Shown piece by piece: positions 1 to 6,278 of a DNA stretch of 14,443 nucleotides (within the stretch, counting starts at the first letter, position 1; each line of letters starts with the position of its first letter). The translations under genes and the position numbers were made by a program. The DNA lies in NCBI GenBank assembly GCA_031277355.1, contig JAITMN010000271.1, positions 1 to 14,443 of the forward strand. Direction: 5' to 3'. Origin of the DNA: Nevskiaceae bacterium (lineage in GTDB: Bacteria; Pseudomonadota; Gammaproteobacteria; Steroidobacterales; Steroidobacteraceae). The notes below the pieces were generated by a model. It saw only the letters and a program-made list of their open reading frames with translations, searched no databases and was not told the DNA's origin.

Positions 1-548
1 GGCGCGGTGTAGAGATAGCCGCGCTGACGCACCACTTCGTAGCCCAGCAGGTGCAGCCAGTCGCGCACGCGGCCTGCGCCCAGGGGTTCGATCAGCCCCT
101 GCGGATAGCCGCTGCCGGAGGCGCGCGAACGCAGGCCCCACAGGCTCCACGGGTTGAAGCCCATAACGATCAATTGCCCCTCGCCTACCAGCACGCGGTC
201 GGCCTCGCGCACCACGGCCTGCGGGTCGGCGTGAAACTCCAGCGTGTGCGGCAGCAGCACGGCGTCGATGCTGGCGGTCTGCACGGGGAGCTGGTCGAGC
301 CGGGCCACCACATCCACCGCGCCGCCAGCGCGCTCGGCGATGATGGTCTGACGCCGCGTGCGGCTGGCCGAAAGCAGTTCGCGCGATGCGCCCCAATGGC
401 CCAATTGCAGCAGTTCGAGACCAAAGACATCGTCGAGCAGACCTTGCAGCAATTCGGCCTCGCCCAGCAACAATTGCCGGCCCAGCGGGGTGGAAAGCCA
501 CCCCCCGGCGGTGATATCAGGCTGGTCCTTATGACAAGAACGTGGCAA
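1..548 (-). CDS. SAM-dependent methyltransferase, YafS type (partial, C-terminus off the left edge)
   Basis: This is a class I SAM-dependent methyltransferase of unknown substrate. On the minus strand the open frame gives about 182 residues and is still open at base 1. Visible motifs are a glycine-containing motif I (ELLQLGHWG), an acidic post-core stretch with LLPHTLEF, and the family hallmark GFNPWSLWGLR near residues 124-134, followed by VRDWLHLLGYEV. Relatives of about 240-250 residues usually sit next to rnhA, and in many gammaproteobacteria beside gloB. No ATG is in frame near the N-terminus. I chose a TTG at 548-546 because an AGGA (557-560) lies 8 bases upstream of it; a GTG at 569-567 is the alternative. 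The gene is divergent from mltD. The family assignment is firm, the start uncertain and the substrate unknown. Confidence 0.85.
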   Translation of the reverse strand, partial: MPRSCHKDQPDITAGGWLSTPLGRQLLLGEAELLQGLLDDVFGLELLQLGHWGASRELLSASRTRRQTIIAERAGGAVDVVARLDQLPVQTASIDAVLLPHTLEFHADPQAVVREADRVLVGEGQLIVMGFNPWSLWGLRSRASGSGYPQGLIEPLGAGRVRDWLHLLGYEVVRQRGYLYTA

Positions 549-585
549 TTTTGTGATCCTGGCGGGCACAATCGCGCCCAGAGCA

Positions 586-591
586 ATTTTA
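586..591 (-). promoter_or_regulatory. Possible -10 box for the methyltransferase gene
   Basis: Read on the minus strand this is TAAAAT, a 5/6 match to TATAAT, about 38 bases upstream of the proposed TTG start. No convincing -35 element lies 16-18 bases further upstream, so this is a weak call. It is the only good AT-rich hexamer in the 88-base gap shared with the divergent mltD gene. Confidence 0.25.
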
Positions 592-636
592 GGCTGTCCG
601 CCGGATTGCATCCACGACAATAGCCGGAGCGGGGGT

Positions 637-2094
637 TTGAGAGGATCGAAGCAACATCGAGCGCGTCGCGCGCTGACGAGCGCGCTTGTGCTCATCGCCA
701 TCGCGCTGGCCGGCTGCACGCCCGCGCGCATGCCGCGCTCTGCGCCGATTGTGCGGGATGCCGTGCCGGTGAGCGCGCCCGAATTCTTCGCCGCCGATGA
801 CGAAAACCTGGCCGCCTCGCTGCCGCCGTATCTGCTGCCGGAGCACACGCTGGCCGACCTTCCGCCGGTTCCCCGCGACCTGCTCGACCGGATTCGCGCC
901 GGCATGGCGCTGCCGGAGTTGAAGAACACGCAGGTGGACCGTCAGGCGGCACGATTCAGTTCCAGTCCCGAATCGATTCAGAACACCTTTACGCGGGCGA
1001 TTCCGTATCTGCATTACATCGTCGGCGAGGTTGAAGCGCGCGGCATGCCGCTGGAACTGGCGCTGTTGCCGATCATCGAAAGCGCATTCGAGCCTTATGC
1101 CTATTCGCGCGTACGCGCAATGGGGCTGTGGCAATTCATGCCGCTGACCGGCACTCAGTTCAGCCTGAAACAGGATTGGTGGTACGACGGACGGCGCGAC
1201 GTGGTGGCCGCCACGCAGGCGGCGCTGAATTACCTGCAATACCTGCACGACAAATTCGATGGCGACTGGCTGCTGGCCATCGGCGCCTACGATTGCGGCG
1301 AGGGCACGATGGGGCGCGCGATTCGCGCCAATCAACGCGCGGGCAAGCGCACGGATTTTTTCAGCCTGAAGCTGCCGGCCGAAACGCGGCAGTACATACC
1401 GCGATTGCTGGCGATGGCGCGCATCGTCGCCAACCCGGAAGATTACAACCTCACGATTTTCGACATGGCCGATGAGCCGTACTTCGTTCGCGTGGACACC
1501 GGCGGTCAGATGAACATGACGGTGGCGGCGGAACTGGCGGGCATCTCCACCGAAGAAATGTACGCGCTGAATCCGGCGCATCATCGCTGGGCCACCGACC
1601 CGAGCGGGCCGCATTTTCTGCTGGTGCCGGTGGAGTCGGTTGAACGATTCGAGCAGGGTCTGCAACAGATGACGCCGGACGAGCGCATGCGCGTGGAGCG
1701 TTATCAGGTGAGCGCAGGCGACACGCTTGCGCAGATCGCCACGCGCTTTGGCACGACGCCGCAGCAGTTGCAGATGCTGAACGATCTGGACGCAAAAGCA
1801 AAATTGCAGCCCGGCGATGAACTGCGCGTGCCTTCGTCGGTAACGACGCTGCCGGAGAAGGTGCTGCTGGCCGCAGCGCGGGCCGATGCGCGCACGCGGA
1901 TCACCGGCTCCTATGTGGTGCGCCGTGGCGATACGTTGTGGAGCATCGCCCGGCGCAGCGGCATGAGCGTGAATCAACTCGCGCGGCTCAATGGCCTGAA
2001 TCCCAAGGCGGTGCTGCGCACGGGGCAGAAGCTGGACCTGGAAGGCAAGGCGGCTACGGCTGCGCAGCGTGCCACGGGCAGCGCGGGTTCCTGA
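637..2094 (+). CDS. mltD: Membrane-bound lytic murein transglycosylase D (lipoprotein, GH23, two LysM)
   Basis: MltD cleaves the MurNAc-GlcNAc bond of peptidoglycan, leaving 1,6-anhydroMurNAc, from the periplasmic face of the outer membrane. With the TTG start (GGAG at 626-629, 7-base spacer) the protein has 485 residues. It opens with a lipoprotein signal: basic n-region, hydrophobic core, lipobox LAGC with Cys27. Thr28 and Pro29 follow, with no Asp at +2, so outer-membrane sorting is expected. The SLT domain (about residues 120-250) has the catalytic Glu148 in ESAF, then MGLWQFMP and a DGDWLLAIGAY segment. Two LysM peptidoglycan-binding domains follow at about 356-400 and 426-470. The frame is open upstream to 553, but that start would put 28 extra residues before the signal peptide. 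The usual AYNxGEG is AYDCGEG here (Asp219, Cys220). gloB, a common neighbour, is absent. Confidence 0.95.
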   Translation: MRGSKQHRARRALTSALVLIAIALAGCTPARMPRSAPIVRDAVPVSAPEFFAADDENLAASLPPYLLPEHTLADLPPVPRDLLDRIRAGMALPELKNTQVDRQAARFSSSPESIQNTFTRAIPYLHYIVGEVEARGMPLELALLPIIESAFEPYAYSRVRAMGLWQFMPLTGTQFSLKQDWWYDGRRDVVAATQAALNYLQYLHDKFDGDWLLAIGAYDCGEGTMGRAIRANQRAGKRTDFFSLKLPAETRQYIPRLLAMARIVANPEDYNLTIFDMADEPYFVRVDTGGQMNMTVAAELAGISTEEMYALNPAHHRWATDPSGPHFLLVPVESVERFEQGLQQMTPDERMRVERYQVSAGDTLAQIATRFGTTPQQLQMLNDLDAKAKLQPGDELRVPSSVTTLPEKVLLAAARADARTRITGSYVVRRGDTLWSIARRSGMSVNQLARLNGLNPKAVLRTGQKLDLEGKAATAAQRATGSAGS

Positions 2095-2105
2095 CTACGG
2101 GCCGC

Positions 2106-2122
2106 GCCCATGTATCATGGGC
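2106..2122. promoter_or_regulatory. Perfect 7-bp inverted repeat upstream of fabI
   Basis: GCCCATG, TAT, CATGGGC form a perfect dyad 41 bases before the fabI ATG and 11 bases after the mltD stop. A weak -10-like TATCAT (2113-2118) lies inside it, with CTGACT (2091-2096, 4/6 to TTGACA) 16 bases upstream. It could be an operator over a fabI promoter. A terminator is less likely because no T-run follows. The symmetry is directly visible; the function is inferred. Confidence 0.3.
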
Positions 2123-2162
2123 AACTGGCCGCAGCACAAGGGCCGTATCGCAAGGGGTTTTC

Positions 2163-2963
2163 ATGGGCATGCTCACTGGCAAGCGCGCGCTGATCGTTGG
2201 CGTCGCGACGGATCGTTCCATCGCTTGGGGCATCGCCCAGGCTCTGCACGCGCAAGGGGCTGAACTTGCCTTCACCTATGGCGCTGAACGGCTGAAGGAT
2301 CGCGTTACGCCGCTCGCGCAATCGCTCGGCTCGACGATCATCCTGCCGCTGGATGTCACCGTGGATGCGCAGATCGACGCGGTGTTTCAAGCGTTGCAGG
2401 CCAACTGGGGGCAGCTTGATATTCTCGTTCATGCGGTAGCCTATGCGCCGGCCGATGCGCTGTCGGGCGAGTTCGTCGCCGCGACGACGCGCGAAGGCTT
2501 TGCGCTGGCGCATGATGTGTCGAGCTACAGCCTCACCGCGCTGACCCGCGCCGCTGCGCCGCTGATGGCTGGTCGCGCAGGCGCGGTGCTGACGCTGAGC
2601 TATCTGGGCGCGGTGCGCTCGGTGCCTTCCTACAACGTAATGGGTCTTGCCAAGGCGAGCCTTGAGGCCAATGTGCGCTTTCTTGCCGCCGATCTGGGAC
2701 CGAAGGGGATTCGCGTCAACGCCATCTCCGCCGGGCCGATCAAGACGCTGGCGGCGGCGGGTATTCCGGGCTTTCGCAAGATGCTCTCGCGGGTGGCGCA
2801 GACCGCGCCGCTGCGGCGAAACGTGACCACCGAAGACGTGGGCAAGGCGGCCGCATTCCTGTGCTCCGACATGGCCTCCGGCGTAACCGGCGAGATTTTG
2901 TATGTGGACGGCGGTTACAGCACGGTGGGAATGAGCTTTCCGGAAACTGCGGGCGGCGAATAG
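2163..2963 (+). CDS. fabI: Enoyl-[acyl-carrier-protein] reductase [NADH], FabI
   Basis: FabI reduces trans-2-enoyl-ACP to acyl-ACP, the last step of each type II fatty-acid elongation cycle, in the cytosol as a tetramer. The 266-residue product is the usual FabI length. It shows the N-terminal nucleotide-binding GVATDRSIAWGIA, the active-site residues Tyr147, Tyr157 and Lys164 in the Y-X6-K arrangement typical of FabI (YNVMGLAK), the RVNAISAGPIKT segment, and the C-terminal FLCSDMASGVTGEI and VDGG. The start is the ATG preceded by AAGGGG (2152-2157) with a 5-base spacer. Residue 93, a Gly in E. coli that contacts triclosan, is Ala here. The gene follows mltD after 68 bases and converges on ppiD, with a stem-loop across its stop codon. 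Identification is near certain. Confidence 0.97.
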   Translation: MGMLTGKRALIVGVATDRSIAWGIAQALHAQGAELAFTYGAERLKDRVTPLAQSLGSTIILPLDVTVDAQIDAVFQALQANWGQLDILVHAVAYAPADALSGEFVAATTREGFALAHDVSSYSLTALTRAAAPLMAGRAGAVLTLSYLGAVRSVPSYNVMGLAKASLEANVRFLAADLGPKGIRVNAISAGPIKTLAAAGIPGFRKMLSRVAQTAPLRRNVTTEDVGKAAAFLCSDMASGVTGEILYVDGGYSTVGMSFPETAGGE

Positions 2964-2976
2964 CCCGCAGTTGTTT
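2945..2976. terminator. Probable bidirectional intrinsic terminator between fabI and ppiD
   Basis: A perfect 10-bp inverted repeat (AACTGCGGGC at 2945-2954, GCCCGCAGTT at 2963-2972) with an 8-base loop covers the fabI stop codon. On the plus strand it is followed by GTTT, and on the minus strand by TTTCC. The T-tails are short, but a 10-bp GC-rich stem placed exactly between two convergent genes fits a shared terminator. Confidence 0.7.
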
Positions 2977-2991
2977 CGCGCGCCCTTCGCG

Positions 2992-4908
2992 TTACTGAGT
3001 GAAGGCGTCGGGATTCTTGCTGATCTTCGCGTTGTTCACGACGCCGGCCAGATACGCTTCGATGCTGCGCAGTCCGTAGACCTGCTGCTCGCGCTGCGTG
3101 CGCAGCGCCTGGAACTGCGGATCGCCGATGGTATCCATGCGGGCCGACAGCACTTCCAGCACCGCCGCCGAACCATCTTCCATCTTCACCACCTGCCGCT
3201 GCGGCATGCCTTCCTGCGGACGAGGCAGCGCAAACGCCGCATCGCGCAGTTCCACCGGCAATTCAACGCCCATGCGACTGACGAACTCGGCGGCAGCCGG
3301 CGGAGTCTTCATCTTCAGGCCGGTGGCAATCTTGTCGAGGCTCTCGCCGCCCACGAGTTTGGCAAGCCCTTCTTCGGCAGCCGCCAGCGCCGCCGCCGCG
3401 CCACGTTCGTGAGTGAGCGATTCGACCACCTCTTCGCGCACTTCTTCCAGCGGCTTCAACGCCGGCGGCATGTGATCCTGCACCTGTACGATGATCAGGC
3501 GATCCTCGCCCTGCGGAATGGGACCGGCCACGCGGCGCTGATTCAACACCGTGTCGCTGAACACCTCGCGATTCAACTCGGCATCCGAGCCCAGCGGCAA
3601 TCCGCCCGCGCCGCGCTCGAAGCGCTCGATCTCGCCGGTGCGCAGACCGAACTGCTGCGCCAATTGCGCCAGATTCGAACCGCCGCTTTCGATGCGCGAT
3701 TGCAGTTCTTCCTGCCGATGGCCGAATTCATCGGCGGCCAGTTCATCGCGCACCTGCACGGTCAGTTCCGGCTTCACCTCTTCAAAGCTGCGCGACTCGC
3801 CGGCGCGAATGCCATCGAGGCGAATGATGTGATAGCCAAACTCCGTCTTCACCGGCGGGCTGATCTGGCCTTCCGTGAGTGCAAACAGCGCATCGGCAAA
3901 CGGCTCCACATAGGTGTCGCGCGGGGCCCAGCCCAGATCGCCGCCCAGATCGGCCGAACCGCTGTCTTTGGAGTATTGCTTGGCGAGTGCGGCGAAATCT
4001 TCGCCGGCTTGCAGGCGTTTGGAGATGTCGTCGGCCAGTGTTTTGGCCTGCGCATCGTCGGTGGTGGCATCCACGGTGATCAGGATGTGACTGGCGCGGC
4101 GCGTCTCCGGTTCGATGAAGTTATCTTTCAGCGCATCGTATCGGGCGCGCACGGCCTCATCGGTAACGGTCACGTCCTGCAGCAGATCGGCCAGCGACAG
4201 CTCCGCGTAGTTCAAACGCACCGCCTCGGGCAGCGTGTACTGCGCTTCGTTGGCCTTGTAATACGCTTCCACCGCTGCGGCATCGAAGGCCGGGCCGGCG
4301 GAGAACTGATCGGCCGGCAACATCAGGAATCGCACTTCGCGCTGCTCGTCTTGCAGACCCAGCAGCCGGCGCATTTCCACGGGCGTGAGAAATTCGCTCG
4401 CGCCGATCACCGAGAGCAATTGATTGGTGAGCTGCGAGCGGCGCAGATCGGCCAGATAAGCCTCCTCGCTGATGCCCACGCGAGCCAGCAACTCGCGCGC
4501 CACGGCCGAATTGAACACGCCGTCGATCTGGAAGGCCGGCTCCGACTGGAAAGCCTCCGCCAGCGCCGCGTTGCTGACCGCATAGCCCTGCTTGCGGGCC
4601 TGCTGCTCGGAAGCCAGGCTGCGAATTTCGCCATCGAGCAATTGCTGCTGAAACACCTCGCGCTGCAATTCACTCAGATTGCCGCCGGAAGCCTCCATCA
4701 ACTGCGGCAACTGGCGCTGCCAGGCGTCGTTGATCTCGGTGGCCGAAATCTTCTGCCCATTGACCTTCGCGGCATAGGTGCTGATGCCGAAGCCCACGTC
4801 CACAATGCCGTAAGCGCCCCAGGCGGCAAAAACCAGCGCCAGCGCGCCGAGCAGCAGGTAGGCCAGCCATCTTTGGCCCTTGAGCGTGTCACCGATGTTC
4901 TGCAACAT
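2992..4908 (-). CDS. ppiD: Peptidylprolyl isomerase / periplasmic chaperone PpiD
   Basis: PpiD is an inner-membrane-anchored SurA-like chaperone working with the Sec translocon on proteins entering the periplasm. The 638-residue product is close to E. coli PpiD (623). It has a short cytoplasmic N-terminus, one transmembrane helix (about residues 14-36), a SurA-like N-terminal chaperone region containing AAKVNGQKISATEIN, a parvulin domain at about 268-365, and a long C-terminal region with EEV repeats typical of SurA/PpiD helices. Parvulin signatures are clear: SHIL (His274), DFAALAKQYSKD, GGDLGW and GYHIIRL (His360). The start is the ATG at 4908-4906; its ribosome-binding site is weak. The gene converges on fabI and is divergent from the MFS gene with only 47 bases between starts. 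Pseudomonas also has ppiD beside fabI, which supports the assignment. Confidence 0.95.
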   Translation of the reverse strand: MLQNIGDTLKGQRWLAYLLLGALALVFAAWGAYGIVDVGFGISTYAAKVNGQKISATEINDAWQRQLPQLMEASGGNLSELQREVFQQQLLDGEIRSLASEQQARKQGYAVSNAALAEAFQSEPAFQIDGVFNSAVARELLARVGISEEAYLADLRRSQLTNQLLSVIGASEFLTPVEMRRLLGLQDEQREVRFLMLPADQFSAGPAFDAAAVEAYYKANEAQYTLPEAVRLNYAELSLADLLQDVTVTDEAVRARYDALKDNFIEPETRRASHILITVDATTDDAQAKTLADDISKRLQAGEDFAALAKQYSKDSGSADLGGDLGWAPRDTYVEPFADALFALTEGQISPPVKTEFGYHIIRLDGIRAGESRSFEEVKPELTVQVRDELAADEFGHRQEELQSRIESGGSNLAQLAQQFGLRTGEIERFERGAGGLPLGSDAELNREVFSDTVLNQRRVAGPIPQGEDRLIIVQVQDHMPPALKPLEEVREEVVESLTHERGAAAALAAAEEGLAKLVGGESLDKIATGLKMKTPPAAAEFVSRMGVELPVELRDAAFALPRPQEGMPQRQVVKMEDGSAAVLEVLSARMDTIGDPQFQALRTQREQQVYGLRSIEAYLAGVVNNAKISKNPDAFTQ

Positions 4909-4955
4909 ATTTGGTCTGATCCGAGCCGACAGGTTTGACGGGGTGGGAAGTCTAC

Positions 4956-6278
4956 ATGCAACGCACCGGAATCGAAATCGACGACCTGATCGCCAGCCGG
5001 CCGCTTTCGAGCCTGCAATTGGGCGTAATCGTGCTGTGCGCGCTGGCGGTGATGTTCGACGGCTTCGACATGCAGACGATGGCCCTCACGGTGCCGGCGC
5101 TGTCGGCAACCTGGGGCGTTCCGGCGGTGACGTTCAGCACGGCGCTGGCCATCAGTTCGCTGGGCATGGGGCTGGGGGCGGCCTTCATCGCGCCGCTGGG
5201 CGATCGGCTCGGCCGCCGCACGGTGCTGTGCGCGACACTGCTGGTCCTGGCGGCCGGTTCAGCGGCCAGCGCGTTGAGTCACAGCCCCACCGAGTTGGTG
5301 GTCTGGCGCTTCATCACGGGCCTGGGGCTGGGCGGCAGCATGCCCAATGCCTTCGCGCTGACGGCGGACTATCTGCCGCGTGCGCGCCGCACCACGCTGC
5401 TGACGGTGATGTACTGCAACACCGCCACCGGCGCGTTGATCGCGGGGCTGTCTTCGCCGTGGCTGATCGGTCACTTCGGCTGGCAGGGGCCGTTCATCGC
5501 AGGCTCCGCCCTGCCCCTGATCGCCTGTGTGCTGCTGCTGATCGCCGCGCCCGAATCGCTGAAATTCCTGCTGCTACGACGGCCCCTGCATGCCTCGATC
5601 CCGGCTCTGGTGAAGCGTATCGCGCCGGATGTGAACGCGGATGAGGTGTACCTGCAAGCCCCGCCAACGACCGTGGCGGGCACGATTGGCGATCTGCTGC
5701 AACCAGTGTACCGCCGCCGCACGCTATGGCTTTGGCTGGGCTTCATGATGAACGCCTTTATCCTCTTCCTCGTCGTGAGCTGGCTGCCCACGCTGCTGGT
5801 GAGCGCGGGTTGGACGCAAACGCGAGCGCTGCAAGCCTCGGCGCTGAATCAGGTGGGCGGCATTCTGGGCGGACTGTCGCTGGCGTGGCTGATGACGCGG
5901 CTGGGCAGCGAGCGCGTGCTGAGCGCCGGTTTCCTGCTGTGCATGGGCGTGCTGCTGGCGTTTCTGGTGGCGCCTTCGGGATTCTGGACCTGGGGCGCGC
6001 TGCTGCTGCTCGTGGGCGCGTGCATCGGCGGCGCGCAGTTTGCGATTCCGACGCTGCTGCCGGCCTACTACCCGCCGGCGATTCTCTCCACCGGCGGCGG
6101 CTGGGCTTCGGCGGCTGCGCGTGCCGGCGCCTTCGTCTCGCCGCTGATCGGCGGCCAACTGCTGGCGCAGGGCATGCAATCCACGCAGGTGTTGGCGCTG
6201 CTCACGTTGCCTGCGGCGATTGCCGCCGTGTCGATGCTGGTGCTGTCGCGGATGCGATCGTCTGTGGCGGCGGGCTAG
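4956..6278 (+). CDS. MFS transporter, aromatic acid:H+ symporter (AAHS) family
   Basis: This is a 12-helix inner-membrane permease of 440 residues that probably imports a small organic acid with protons. AAHS features seen are the Asp pair of DGFD in TM1 (Asp35, Asp38), the loop 2-3 motif GDRLGRRT (82-89), and the TM4 stretch RFITGLGLGGSMPNA followed by LTADYLPRARR, as in PcaK and BenK. The second half carries MTRLGSERV at the loop 8-9 position and a glycine-rich TM10-11 region. I chose the ATG at 4956 because a TTG at 4935, seven codons upstream, adds only a polar tail. Divergent from ppiD, it ends in a stop codon that overlaps that of the convergent TonB-dependent receptor. The neighbours do not identify the substrate: no aromatic catabolic gene is in view. 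Family assignment is good, substrate unknown. Confidence 0.85.
   Translation: MQRTGIEIDDLIASRPLSSLQLGVIVLCALAVMFDGFDMQTMALTVPALSATWGVPAVTFSTALAISSLGMGLGAAFIAPLGDRLGRRTVLCATLLVLAAGSAASALSHSPTELVVWRFITGLGLGGSMPNAFALTADYLPRARRTTLLTVMYCNTATGALIAGLSSPWLIGHFGWQGPFIAGSALPLIACVLLLIAAPESLKFLLLRRPLHASIPALVKRIAPDVNADEVYLQAPPTTVAGTIGDLLQPVYRRRTLWLWLGFMMNAFILFLVVSWLPTLLVSAGWTQTRALQASALNQVGGILGGLSLAWLMTRLGSERVLSAGFLLCMGVLLAFLVAPSGFWTWGALLLLVGACIGGAQFAIPTLLPAYYPPAILSTGGGWASAAARAGAFVSPLIGGQLLAQGMQSTQVLALLTLPAAIAAVSMLVLSRMRSSVAAG

Noticed and set aside
553..636. Upstream extension of mltD to 553
   Set aside because: It would place 28 residues ahead of a normal lipoprotein signal peptide; the TTG at 637 has a well-spaced GGAG.
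589..1977. Minus-strand open frame of 462 codons opposite mltD
   Set aside because: MltD on the plus strand has conserved domains from end to end; the antisense product is His/Arg/Gln-rich with no recognisable motif.
2971..4938. Long plus-strand open frame (655 codons) opposite ppiD
   Set aside because: It is antisense to a clearly recognisable PpiD, and its translation is low-complexity His/Arg/Gln/Leu-rich, typical of the complement of GC-rich coding DNA.
4935..4940. TTGACG resembling a -35 box for the MFS gene
   Set aside because: A -10 at normal spacing would fall at or beyond the ATG at 4956, and no -10-like hexamer is there.
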